Source of the DNA: Hysterangium stoloniferum
Taxonomy: Eukaryota > Basidiomycota > Agaricomycetes > Hysterangiales > Hysterangiaceae
DNA length: 64,000 nt
Assembly (NCBI GenBank): GCA_015178975.1
Contig: WHVD01000050.1
Location: 434,001-498,000 of the forward strand
Reading direction: 5' to 3'
In this document: positions 11,056 to 23,500 of the stretch, in pieces
Layout: each line of letters starts with the position of its first letter
Position numbering within the stretch: position 1 is the stretch's first letter
Translations under genes and position numbers: made by a program
The notes under the pieces: generated by a model
The model's database searches: none
Told to the model about the DNA's origin: nothing
The model's input: only the letters and a program-made list of their open reading frames with translations

Positions 11056-11315
11056 TCTATAAGCCTTACACTAAGTACCTCACTCCCCACCTCTGCATGC
11101 TCTCGCCCACCCTCGGCCTCTGACCCCTCAGCCTGACACTCACCTTATCCTTCGGTTCCGATCAGTAACTCACCATGAGTAATTCGATAGGACTAGTCTT
11201 CACCCGCCCGAAATTTAAGGACACCTGACGGTAACTTAGCACATAAGCTGAAGCCAAGTCCTTCCGATCGGTCCCCATCAGCCTACCGACATTAGTCAGT
11301 TTTCTGTTCTTAACA

Positions 11316-11700
11316 GAAGCCAACTGTCAAAGAGCAGAGTCCAATGGATTCCAGTTCATAACAGGAGGTGTCTAGTTGAGGGCAGAAAACCAGAATGGGA
11401 TGTAAAGGGTACTTGAGGGATAAGGGTCAGGTTCTGGTGGATTCCAGATCTTGATACTAGTCCAGAAGGTAGTTTGGAACCTGATATGATTTCCAGAAAT
11501 ACTCCATGGAGTCTCCAGGCCCAGATCTTCACAGGAGCAACCTGAGATCCCTAGAATATTATAGAATACCTTGGAACATACTTACCATAGCTTTAGTAAT
11601 ATCTCTGACATCCCTCCCAGAACATTCTTCCCTGTAAATATATAAATCCCCAGTACTTCACTTATATAGACAAGCCAAGTTATATAATCTGATGCCTGTG
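11316..11700. other. Unassigned stretch between two LTRs
   Basis: No ORF that I trust. It lies between the end of the nested LTR group and the next solo LTR and is probably older TE or spacer sequence. Confidence 0.3.
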
Positions 11701-12133
11701 TGTTAGGACTGGGATTACCTGCTAATATCCAACTTTCTATATCACACAAACTAGCCACTGGACTCTGCCCAGACATTCTGGACCCCTTGTTCCCAATCTG
11801 TCTTTACCCATCTGACATCTGGTTTATTGTCTTATTGTAATTGTATGCTTGATATGTCTTTTGTATCTCTGGATATGTAGTACAATAGTCTACTAGTCTA
11901 TATAGTCTAACTACTACCTGTACTTACAATCTGATCAGAAAATCAACTTAGCTTTGACTTAGTATCTGCCTCAGCATATTCTCGGAACCCATGGGTTTCC
12001 CATCCACTCCTGTCTGAAGTTGGACAATGTGATCTTGTGAGGTGCAGCACATAAGTTGAAGCCAAGCCCTTTCCCAGAACATCTGTGGGTTTCCCCAGAG
12101 ACCCATCTGTGAGCCCCACACTTAACCTTAACA
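11701..12133 (+). repeat. Solo LTR (TGTTA...TAACA), 433 bp
   Basis: Begins TGTTAGGACTGGG at 11701 and ends CCTTAACA at 12133. It carries the conserved 3' block GATCTTGTGAGGTGCAGC followed by ATAAGTTGAAGCCAAG at 12030-12066. Flanking pentamers are CTGTG and CTGCA, a weak target duplication. It is shorter than the other LTRs here and belongs to a diverged subfamily. Confidence 0.68.
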
Positions 12134-14556
12134 CTGCACAACAAAGGGTTACATATGGGCCCTGGCCTCCATAGACTCTTTGTATCATCATTCATCAGAC
12201 TTGGGTTACATGACATCTCAGTACAATCACAACTCAATTTTGGGTAGGTTTCTCATGATACATACATATATCTTTTGTCATATTGTATATGAACATGGAT
12301 GCCTGCCCATAAGCCCTGAGCTTAACACACACATCCATATAGAATATCCAGACACTGTGTTGACCATAATATGCACACTAGAACATTCCAATGAATTGCT
12401 GGGGGGACTTGAAGTGTTGCAGCGAGATGTTATGTGATACCTCCCCAAGTAACGGGCCGAGGATAGACGATGTGCACGAAATCATGTGAGGCACTGCAAA
12501 GTTCGATTATCGCCGACTGTAATCCTGGTGCCCCCAGTCTTACGCACGGACCCTTTAGTTTTACATGATTACATAATCACCATGTTGTACAGTATAAGTA
12601 GCCGGGAAGTTTTCAGGACCTTAGATCTTACCGTACGCTGCACTTGCCTGTATCTTGTTCTGCTCTGGACAATACACCGTGGTCCTGTCAACTTGTGTGA
12701 CCGCCAGTGATCCAAATTGACGACGGGATTACACCGACGCTGCCGTATGCAGAAGAACGAATCAGACCAACAATCCAAGGTCATATTAGAGTAGTATATA
12801 TAACAGCTGCGTGATATTCACGTCATCATTATCAAGTATCCCCTTGACAATTTCATTCGTCCGCGCGAGGGCAGGGAACCACTATCACAGGCCAATTTAC
12901 ATTGACCCCACTCGAATGAGGATCGCATGAAGTGCAGTATGTTGCCCAGCAATACAAAGGGTATGTTTTGATACACATTTGGATTCACTATATCTACATG
13001 TATTGATGACTCTTCAACGGCTAGGTATGTTACACCATACTAGGTGTACAAAACAATAAAATGAGTAACTGCTTGACATTAAATATTTCGTTTGGGACAA
13101 ACATTTGACAATGCGGATACTATTTGCCACCAGCAGCCGTGGAGAGCGTAATCCAGGATCAATCATATACCGCCCACCACACCACCGGTAGAAGGATGCC
13201 AACGAGAGAATGAAATCCACACACCAATCTGTTGATGATGGGGGAAGACTATATGTTGGAGCTTTGGAAATAGGCCGCGTACCGTCATGGATAATCGTAG
13301 TTACTGAATCACGATTCTACATCAAAAGGATCAGGAAGCTTCCACAACCAATTCATGCCGACAAACCTCGTTAAAAAGGGTCCGAGTCGAGGTTGAATGT
13401 ATACACTCTTATCTGACTGGAGATTGTTGCCTCCATCCACAAATGACTCCAGCTGCTCGCAAGAGCCCCTCTTGAAGGCCTATTGAACGCCGCACGCGTA
13501 GATTCGAGTAACAGAAGGCATTGCGACAGGTTGTGCAAGGATTCGTGATCCGTGCCCGCCTGTGCGTCTTGTCAGAAGGATGACTTCGTTTGAGAAGCTT
13601 TCCGTGAGGACGATAAACGAGCCGGTCATGGTGTAGTTTTCGATTATATCCTGGAGGCGTTATCGTCTTTGCTTTTGGTATCAATATTGGTCGTGGAATT
13701 GACGGCTTGAGATAATTAGGCACATTGGATACATGGTTGGCGGGGGTGTTTATGGTGGGGGGTTGGTGCGCTAAATTGCCAGGCATTGGCTGAATGTTCG
13801 CATTGGAGCCAGCTTAACCCATGCGTACTGTAGGGTGTCACGGATGTGAGTTGCTTTCAGGTTAAAATAAAAGAATCATTCATTATTTGAAATATCGTCA
13901 TATACGATCACAGACTTATCACATCCAAAGATGAAAATGCCGTTTACGTTTTTCAAATACCCGACCCTACCATAACCAAACGAACCACCTGATGAACAAA
14001 TCTCAGACCTTCTTGATCAGTCCAGCCGCCGGAGCTAATACCAGTTGCGATTGGAATATGGTTCATACTTTCTGCAATTCTCTAATGGGGTATATATTTT
14101 TGTATATTACACCCAATGTGTGCATATGTTTGGCTGACTCGGCGAATTCATGGACTAATGGTATGCGATGCGAGGTGTGAACAAGATGGTGCAATGGACG
14201 GATGTGCGCAAAGGGCTGTTTCAGCGCCCGCTTCAATGATAAGAATGTTCCAGTCATCAACTTGTGAAAGGCATATACCCCCCACACCCCGCAGAGTGCG
14301 ATGTAACCCATTCACGATATACTTCATCAAGTCTGACTTTGCTGCTATTTCAACTTGTGAGACACAATGCATCCGGATGTGTCCGTGGGCGGCATTGTTC
14401 TGAAATAACTGTTAGCGGATAATTGATTGAATAAAGTAGTCGGTTGAAAAGATTTTAAAGCTTGCATGATGCAAGCGATGTTGACTCCAAAAAGAATTTC
14501 ATTAATACCGCGACCCCCGAAATTTCACAGAGCGACTCGTAAGAAAATATCAACAA
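12134..14556. other. Intergenic region without recognised genes
   Basis: Several short ORFs occur on both strands. The longest is 125 codons on the minus strand at 13409-13786, a basic protein with no motif that I recognise. None has a convincing intron structure or family signature. I see no TE signature here either. This may be spacer between host genes. Confidence 0.35.
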
Positions 14557-17129
14557 CTAATCCAAATCGTTAAGGCTGGACTCGCGCTTAAACAAACTTT
14601 CCATTCCGTCCAACAAGTTGGCGGGGTCAACGCCACCAGCTCCCGTTTCAGCCCTCGTGGCAAAGGTAGGTCCCTATTTCTAGAGGTTAAAAAGGGAGAA
14701 AACAAAAGAGAAAATGGGTAGGACTGACGGCGTCAGGCTCACGCTTTCCGGGTTGAGCGGAATGGGCCCTGTTAACAAGGGCCATGAGGATCTGCATTTT
14801 CTGGTCGCTAGTGAGAGTGGCGCCGTCACGCTTGACAAAGCCGTTGAGGATGCTGCTAAGGAGGGAAAATGCACTGGCGGTGGCAGCGCCGCTGACCATA
14901 GAACTTGCGACGCCCCTCTTAGCTGGTAGTGGTTTCACGGGTGCGGGTGCAGCGCGGTCTTCCAAGTCGTTGGACGATTCCATCTCGTTAGGCGAAAAGA
15001 GGCTGTCGATATCGACGTCGCCCGAGAGGGTGGCAGCGTAGGAATTTGTAGTACCAGAGGCAATACCGCGCTCAATAGTACTGCTGAGGCCTGCGCCAGA
15101 CATCCTATCTGGTGCGGCGCGGGGCTTGGACTGCGAGAAGACCTGAAAAAGGTGGGTAAGGAAGGCATTTGCAGATCCGGAGGCAGCCCCGTTTCCAAGA
15201 GAAATACTGACTCCAGCGCGGGCCTCGAGTTCCTCACGCGAAACAACGTTGTTTAAGAGGCGGGTAAGGAAGGCATTTGAGTTCGCGGGTGCAGCGCGGT
15301 CTTCGAGCTCCTCAGGCGAAAAGAGGCTGTCGATATCGATGTCGCCCGAGAGGGTGGGATTGAAGGAATTTGTAGCTCTGGAGGCAACACCGCGCTCGAT
15401 AGCAGTGCCGAGGCCTGAGTCAGACGTCTCACCTAGTAATGAGTTTGCGGGTGCAGCGCGGTCGTCGAACTCGTTAGACGATTCCATCTCGTCGGGCGAA
15501 AAGAGGCTATCGATATCGACGTCGCCCGAGAGGGTGGCAGAGTAGGAATTTGTAGTACCAGAGGCAATACCGCGCTCAATAGTACTGCTGAGGCCCAAGC
15601 CAGACGTCCTATCTGGTGCGGCGCGGGTCCTGGGCTGTGAGAAGACTTGAAAAAGGTGGGTAAGGAAGGCATTTGCAGACCCGGAGGCAGCACCGTTGCC
15701 AGCAGCTTTCCCGCCGCCGCCAGCGCGGGCCTCGAGTTCCTCACGCAAAACGACATCGTTCAAGAGGTTGGTAAGGAAGGCATCTGAGTTCGCGGGTGCA
15801 GCGCGGTCATCGAACTCGTTATCCGATTCCATGTCGTCAGGCGAAAAGAGGCTGTCGATATCGACATCACCCGAGATGTTGGCAGTGTAAGAATTTGTCG
15901 CTACGGAGGTAATACTGCGTTGAATAGCATTTCCGAGGCCTGAAGCAGACGTCTTAGCTCGTAGTGGGTTCATGGGTGCAGCGCGATCATCGAGCTCGTC
16001 GTCGTCGTCGTCAGACGAGTCCTCGTGGTGAGACGAATTCATGGAGTGAGGCGATTCCGTGGATTCCATGTCGTCAGGCGAAAAGAGGCTGTCGATATCG
16101 ACGTCGCCCGAGAGGGTAGCAGTGTAGGTATTTGGAGTTCTGGAGGCAATACCACGCTCAATAGTACTGCCGAAGCCTGAGCGGGACGTTTTAGCTGGTA
16201 GTGGGTTCGTGGGTGCGGCGCGGGTCCTGGGCTGTGAGAAGATTTGAAAAATGTGGGTAAGGAAGGCATTTGCAGATCCGGAGGCAGCACCGTTGCCAAC
16301 AGCTTTCCCGCCGCCGCCAGCGCGGGCCTGGATTTCCTCACGCAAAACGACATCGTTCAAGAGGTTGGTAAGGAAGGCATCTGAGTTCGCGGGTGCAGCG
16401 CGGTCATCGAACTCGTTATCCGATTCCATGTCGTCAGGCGAAAAGAGGCTGTCGATATCCACGTCGCCCGAGAGGGTGGCAGTGTAGGAATTTGTAGTAC
16501 CAGAGGCAATATCGCGCTCAATAGTACTGCTGAGGCCCAAACCAGACGCCCTATCTGGTGCGGCGCGGGTCCTGGGCTGTGAGAAGATTTGAAAAAGGTG
16601 GGTAAGGAAGGCATTTGCAGACCCGGAGGCAGCACCGTTGCCAGCAGCTTTCCCGCCGCCGCCAGCGCGCGCCTCGAGTTCTTCACGTGAAAAGGGGCTC
16701 TTGATGTCGCTCATGGAGTCGTCAATGGTGGAATCTCTTGCACCTACCGCCAGATCCGAGCCCTATTCAAAAAGTTGTATTGAAAGAAATTATTATGTGA
16801 ACTAATATGCCGACTTACAATTCCACGTTTGTTGGGGTGAGTGGACCGTGCCTTGCTAACAAGTGCAACAAGGATCTGCTTCTTCTGCTCGTCAGTGAGA
16901 GTGACGCCGTCACGCTTCGAAAGGGAATCTAAAAAGGTGCTTAAGACGGCAGCCCCAGTTCCAGCGGCGACAGTACCAGTAACAAATTTGCTAACGGACG
17001 AGTCCTTGGGAATACTGAAGGATTGATGAGTGTACTGGAAGGGAATGCACGAGACACGGACCTGAGGGGAGCAGCAACTGCAGCCTGGGCAATGAGGAGA
17101 GCGACGGTCAAGAAAGCAACGGAGTGCAT
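14557..17129 (-). CDS. Secreted cysteine-free repeat protein, 4 exons
   Basis: Function unknown. Exons by eye: 17062-17129, 16819-17014, 14729-16762, 14557-14673. The introns are 47, 56 and 55 nt, and joining them keeps one frame of 2415 nt. The ATG at 17129 starts a signal peptide (HSVAFLTVALLIAQAAVAAP). A segment with DGVTLTDEQKKQILVALVSK and a KR pair occurs near the N-terminus and again, varied, near the C-terminus (DGATLTSDQKMQILMALVNR). Between them are six copies of a block of roughly 70-110 residues containing LSGDVDIDSLFSP, acidic residues and DRAAP. Many blocks also carry EELEARAG and NAFLTHLFQIFSQ. I see no cysteine in the predicted protein. Lys-Arg pairs occur only in the end segments (NKR, VKR, GKR, FKR), so Kex2 cleavage would release the repeat core as a unit. 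A TATA-like site is near 17361-17369. Could be a cell-wall, adhesive or effector-like protein. Confidence 0.78.
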
Positions 17130-20100
17130 TATTATATATTTAGTGTGGAAGATTAGTGTTGATTTCAAGCTCGTTTGAAGAGGAGGAACGTAGTTTCGAA
17201 TGATGGATATTAATTTCCTGCTAAGAATTGGCTATACGTATTGAAGAATCAGATCGAGAAGACATATTGGATTCAACTGGACTACTCACCGACCAGCACC
17301 AAGGAAGAGTGAGGAAGAGTGAAACGAAAGAGGGGTGAGGTAAGTTGGTCCCATTGATGCATATTTATACGAATACATTCCCTAGAGGGACCCTGGAACG
17401 CAGTCATTATCGCTACCTTCGAGATACGCATAATTACCGATCGGGATAAGACTGCAGTGTGTACATAGTGGTCGTAAGCACATGATCACCCCACGTTCAT
17501 GGCGGCGAACATTCTGCAGCAACAGTATTGGTTGCTGATGATTATGAAAGGATGACATTAAAGAGGCCAAGTCTGCTTTGATGGTCTTAGAATCAGAGAC
17601 AATTTGGGGCTGTGCAAAGATCTGATAGCATCTATTATCCGTGTCTTCGCATGCGTCGTCCTCGCTGAAAAGGAACTCCATTCCGAAAAGACAGTCCGTG
17701 GATGGGTAGTCCCCGGAGGGATATGATGGCGTCAATCGGGGTGTGAAATTATCATTTCTTCACTTCCCGTTATTTGGTAAAACACAATGGTCTGCAACGT
17801 ATAATTGTCGCCAGTTGCGTTTATCAGTAGCGTGAATCGGGTATTTTGTTGTACGGCATAGTCGGCATTCAACTTGATGTCCATTTTTGGCAAGCGCCTG
17901 ACCATGCTTACAGGGACGGCTGAGGGGGTGGTTTACTTGCAAACTGCATATGTAGGCTTCAGATCGCCTGCTGAGGATACATCACGGATCATATGGCCCG
18001 CCATAAAATGACACCCCCTTTTTGGCACTAACGTGGCGCACCCTGATGACACAAACATATAACAGGATGACTGGATCATCCGGGTGCATGTCATTTCGGT
18101 ACCTTTTACCCTATAGCTGACTCTACATTCTTATGTTAGATACATGTGAATTCATACATACATTAAGCATTGTGCTACAATTTTTCTGACACCAAACACA
18201 TTCTCGGTATCTTGCTGAAAATCAAACCCCGCACGACGACTGTTGCGTTTGTTTCCTGAGTCCGAATGGTTAGCCCAATTCGCTGGCATAGCGACACAAT
18301 CGCTGGCGGTGAACCACATGTTATACCGATCCACATGGCTTCTCGGAATGAAAAATGAAAGGATGAATGAAGACGTGCCCCTGGTGATCTCAGAATATTG
18401 CCATAATAGAGCATTGAAATGATCATGGAACAATACAGTGCGGAAATTTCACTCCCCATTGCAGTGGTCGAAAAAAAGGCTAGTATCATGAGAATACTGA
18501 ATTCAATTACAGTTAGTAACTACTGGCAAGCCATGTAGTACATATGACAAGCCTCAATTTTGATTTTCTGTAAATTTCTGAATGCTGTTCGGCGGAGGAC
18601 CGAGTCGTTGGGTCCTTTAGGGAGTACAAGATTTGAGCGCATGATTTTACAATCAAGGAATTAAAACACTTTCGAAAAAAAATTCTGCTGCCTCTATCAT
18701 GGAGCAGAAACCTCGAAGAGGAAAAGACCAATGGGAGTTTGCGGTCGAATCTAGCACATGGGGTCGACGGGGCCGAGACTCTAACCGAAGGGCAAGTTGA
18801 TCGCATCGGACTTGCGGATTTCTCGAGATGGTCTAATTTCTGTACATTTTCGGATCCGACTGGAAGGCTCCCAAGAAGATACCAGGCACGTCCTGATCAA
18901 TGCGCGACCCAGACGAGTAAGGTTTTGGAAGAAGGAGATTTCAGTGTCGCCTTGCACTTGGATAAATTCGTAAAATTAAACGAACTATGAGCCCATCCAT
19001 AAACAGAAAACGTAGATGGTAATGATAATACGCTGGGAGCATTTATGTTCGGAGTGACTTAAGCCGTATTTGAAACCAGCGACCGTCTGATCAATGCCAT
19101 TTTACTGATGAAGCGGTATATCAATGTTGTAATATTACATGTATTAATACATTTCATACTTGTGTACTTCAGCGGTTGCTATCACCGGAAGGAGTTCTGG
19201 ATCCAACGAGATCTAAGCAAACAAGTTTAATCACCAATTCAATTTAATCTGAAAGCTATCTTTTAGCGCTAAATTTAGACCTCTTGTTCTTCGCCCAATG
19301 TGCGAATCATCGAACAAATAAATAAACGAGCGGGCGAGAGATGTGCCCCATGGCGAAACAATGTGCCTGGAGCAACAATGCCCGAAGGTCTCACAACGAG
19401 TTGTACATCACTGCAGGGCAAGTGATAACTACTTTGGGATATTGTACCCTCACGTCGCCGTTATTTGAATGCACAGCATCGCGCTTGTCGAGTCTCAATA
19501 AGTACGCGTGAAGTCATGAAAGTCATATCGGTGGACTCGTAATCGTCCTCGCCTTAGCTTTCCTCTCTGAGTACTTCGAAATCGATTGGCACAGTCGAGG
19601 GGTCTCATTCCTTACCCATGTCTATTCAGGAACCCTCGGCTCGGCAATGCACCTCGCTCGGTCGGCATACCCAGAAGCAACATTTTATTCTCTCGTGAAG
19701 CAGACATTCTCAAAGTACGGCAAGAGGATTTCGACACCGGACTATTTTATAACAGCTTTAGGTCCGTCTTCCCCTTAGGTGTGGTTTCTGTTGAAGGTGG
19801 TCCGCCATCGTCGTAGGGGGGACCGGATTTGCTTGGTTGTACACTAATTGTATATAAATTCTTCTTTTGATCAATGTCATCTTCTGTAGATCTTACATAT
19901 GTAAATGATGATGATCGTTCTATATACTCAATATGATGCAAAAGGGCGGATCAAGTGCATAGAAGCAAATGATATTATGTATTCTCACTTTTCGCCATGG
20001 GGATGGGGATTGTCATCTACAGTATATCTAAGGTTGTCATTTTAAATGCTCAGTGTGGTGCGTCTCAATCCCGAAATAAAACCAGACGACGATATATCCT

Positions 20101-20509
20101 TGGGGTATACAAAATATACTAAAAGAAATCGAATGATATCGAGGCTGGGTAGGTCACAGACAAATGAACAGGGTAACATATGTAGAAAGAGAAAGAAGGG
20201 CCTGGTGAAAGAACAGGGATATAGTGGAATGAATAGGAAATTGGAGATGGATTCATAGGACAAACAATAAGATCACAGACAAGGTAGACAAAACAGGGAA
20301 AGTTGAGTAGGGATCGCATATAGGTATAATAAAAGAAAAGGAGAAGGTCGAAGTCCAAGGAGAAAAAGAGAAAAAGAATGTGTGGTGTTGTGTGATTTTT
20401 TATTTTTCCTTACAAGCTCACAGGGAGCCGTCAGAACGTCATATACGCATGACTTCCCGCCCTGATATGAAACGAATCTTGAGGCTGAGCGTGCTCAAAT
20501 ATCCACGGC
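17130..20509. other. Region with unrecognised short ORFs only
   Basis: On the minus strand 17942-17382 holds two neighbouring ORFs with several Cys and His residues (CKHGQALAKNGHQVECRLC, then further C pairs). They might be exons of one small zinc-binding protein, but I cannot name it. ORFs at 18152-18806 (minus) and 18739-18990 (plus) have no recognisable motif. The remaining sequence to 20509 looks like spacer. Confidence 0.3.
17382..17942 (-). CDS. Possible small Cys/His-rich protein, unrecognised
   Basis: Two consecutive minus-strand ORFs (17942-17760 and 17735-17382) of 60 and 117 codons. The first has PCKHGQALAKNGHQVECRLC, which spaces Cys and His like a zinc-binding site. The second has CEDTDNRCYQIF and CLRPLCTHCSLIP. 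They could be exons of one gene, but I did not find a clean intron between them. No family recognised; it may not be a gene at all. Confidence 0.2.
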
Positions 20510-23500
20510 TCACAACCCCGCCCTCACAAGTTTCCCATTGTCACTCGCTTTCAAACCGGGTAACATCTTAATAACACCTTTTACTGCCGCATCGTCGGAT
20601 ACGTTCTCGTACTGCAACGTAAAAAAAATCATCACAATCAGCATTCACTCATTCAACATAGCGGAAAAAAAGAACAATAAAACAAAAACACTCACACCGA
20701 CATCGCCCCCTCTCTCAACACCAACAACCAACGTACCCCCTTCCCCATCCCCAGCAAAACCAGAAGCAGCCCCGTACTTTCCTACAACAACCTGCAACGC
20801 CGCATGCGCAAGGGAGAACAACACTTTCGGGGCGTGTGTGAAGCTTTGTTGGTGTTGGGATAGAATTGGTGTGGAGGGCGTTAGGAAGAGGATGGTGGGG
20901 TAAGGTGGGAGGAGGAAGGGTTCGGGAGTGGCTTCGGGTTCTGCGGGTTCGGGTTCTGCCAGGGTGGGCTCTGCGGCGGGGACAGATTCCGTAGCGGCCG
21001 CGACGGGTTCAGCAACAACAGGAGTCTCAGTCGCTGCATCCTTCTCAACTGGTGCGGGTGCGGGTGCGGGTGCGGGTGCGGGTGCGGGTGCGGGTGCGGG
21101 TGCAGGCGCGGATGATGTGGCCAGCTCGTCTTTAAGAGGAATAGCTGGAGATACTACGGTCGGGACGGATGCCTCCACATGAGGTTCGGCGGGTTCGGCT
21201 TTTTTGGCCTCTGCGGGTTCGGATTTGACTGCGCCGTTGTCCTTCTTCTCGGACGTCTCCGCCTTCTGTTCCTTGTTTTCTTCCGGTTTCGCTTCGATCT
21301 CCTTCTTGGGCTTTATATGGGGCAATAATGCGTTCGTGAGTGCGATAGGGCCGCTTAGATTCGTTTTGAGCTGCAGTTATGAAATTGAGGGGCTGAAGAA
21401 AGAGAGAGAAAAAGGAGGCTTAAACTCACTTGGTCATTGATTTCATCCGCACCGACATCACTCATCCTCGCGGCTGGATTAGCCCTCGACCCCGCAGCGT
21501 GTATAAGAAGATCAATAGCTTGTCCATCCGTCAGTGTGAGGATCATCTTGACTGCTTGAGAGATCGACTGGATAAGTTTTCATCGATGGTTAGGATAATG
21601 GGTTGTATCCAATCAACAAAAGAACAGCTTACCCTCTCACTCGTCAAATCAAGTCTTCCGACACGGACATTATACCCGTTCGGCGCAGAGTCGTTCACGA
21701 GTACTTTGAGCGCTGGGGATTTGTCGGCTGTGCGGGACAGGGCGATGATGAACGTTGAGGAGGATTTGGACTGTAATTAATTGGTTAATGATCAGCGTGG
21801 GCGTGTGGGAGGGAAGGGGAAGGCATTGAATCAAAAGATCAAAGATAAAAAGGATTTAAAGAATAAAACACCCAAAAAGAGAGTCAACTGAAAACCTGAA
21901 AGCCAGAAAAGAAATTCACACTCACAAACTGCTTTACAAACTCCAACCCAACACCCTTACTCGCTCCCGTAACAACCACAACCCTCTTGCCCTTCGCCGC
22001 GCCCTTCTTAACCATCTTCTCTGGCGCAGGTAACACCTTGGACTTGGCAGACTTGGGCGGAACAGCGGGTGCTTCGTCTTGATCGGCAGTAGACGCAGAT
22101 ACGGTGGTTTTCTTGGACTTTGAACGTATATTGGGAATGTTGGGAATGTTGGGTATATTGGTGAAAAATGAGGGACGGCGTTTGGATGGCGTTAGTGTGG
22201 GCGCGGTAGTGTCGGCATTGGCTGTAGCTGTGGATGCGGGTGCAGTGTCTTTATCGATAGGTACCGGGGAATTCGTGGGCTTGCTTTTCTTCCTCTGTGG
22301 GTTCTTGATCCTCTCCTTGACCTGACCCGTTACTGTTGTCTTCTTCTCCTTCTCCTTCACAGTCTCCTTCTCCTTCACCGCCTCTCCCTCAACAACAGCA
22401 GCCTCACCCTCTTTGGGAACAGGAACAGGCGGAACATCCTTCTCCTTCTCCCCACCCGCATCCTTTCCACGGCCGTTCTGCCTCAAGATCGTAGAAAACC
22501 TTTGAATGGTATCACGGCCGATATCGCGCGGGTCCCGACGGGAAGTTTGTGACTTTGCTTTCTCCTTCTTGGGGGAGGTGGGTTCAGCCGTCGTGGTAGT
22601 GGTGGGGGCCGGAATTGCCAGCGCGGGGGGAGCATCGTTGGCAGTTGTTGGCGCAGCGGTGTCGGCGTCGGTTTCGGTGGTTGTAGGTGCTTCAGCTATC
22701 TCATTGTTCTCCTTTCCCTTCCCAGTCTCTTTCTCCCTCTCAATCTCATTGTCCATTACCGCCTCGCCCTCCACAACGGCAGCCTCGCCTTCCTTCGCGA
22801 CAGGAACAGCCGGCACACCCTTATCTTTCTCATTCTCATTCTCTTTATCCCCTCCACGGCCACTCGGCCTCAAGATGGACGAAAACCGTTGAATGGTCTC
22901 TCGACCGATATCGCGCGGGTCAAGACGCAAGGTTTGTGATTTTTCTTTTTTGTGGGGGGTGGACTCGGCTGTTGTCGTAGTAGCAGGCGCGGGAGTTGCG
23001 GAGGCGGGGGCAGCATCGTTGGGGGTTGTTGGCGCGTCGACGTCGGCCGCTGCAGGTGTTTCGGTCGCGGTCGTCGGTGCGGGTATGGGTGGAATGTCTT
23101 TATCGATTGGCGCAGGCGCAGGCACATCTTTGGACTTGTCTTTCTTCCTCTTCCCCTTAACCTTTTCCTTCACTGTCTCTTTCTTCTCCGTCTCCTTCTC
23201 AGCCCCGTTCTGCTTCACCGCTTCGCTCTCTACGATAGCAGCCTCACCATCCTTTGCAACAGGAACTGCTGCTACGTCCTTTCCTTTCTCTTTCTCCCCA
23301 CCACGGCCATTCTGCCTCAAGAAGGATGAAAACCTTCGAATGGTATCACGGCCGAAATCTCGCGGATCACGATAGGAGGTTTGTGATTTTTCTCGTTTGT
23401 GGGGGCTGGACTCGGTCGTGGTGGTGGGCACTGCGGGAGTCATTGTTGGCGCGGACTCTGTGTCGGTCACTGTAGATACTTCGGTCACTGCAGGTGCTTC

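Larger units (their letters stand above)
8177..11315 (+). repeat. 3' LTR of Gypsy element A, interrupted by Tc1-B and by a second LTR
   Basis: The LTR is in three pieces: 8177-8654, 10234-10242 and 11061-11315, about 742 bp when reassembled by position, with TGTTA and TAACA ends. The first break is a Tc1-like element with TA duplication. The second is a complete LTR of the same family (10243-11055) with the 5-bp duplication TCTAT. The apparent tandem duplication of the LTR tail at 10.9-11.3 kb is explained by this nesting. The conserved core is at about 11243-11263. Confidence 0.78.

Noticed and set aside
10860..11315. Tandem duplication of an LTR tail
   Set aside because: Explained by a complete LTR with TCTAT duplication inserted in an older LTR.
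13409..13786. 125-codon basic minus-strand ORF as a gene
   Set aside because: No motif,no introns and no family resemblance; kept only as part of an intergenic description.
14784..16686. Several 80-110 codon ORFs on both strands in the repeat region
   Set aside because: All are shadows of the six-repeat secreted protein in other frames.
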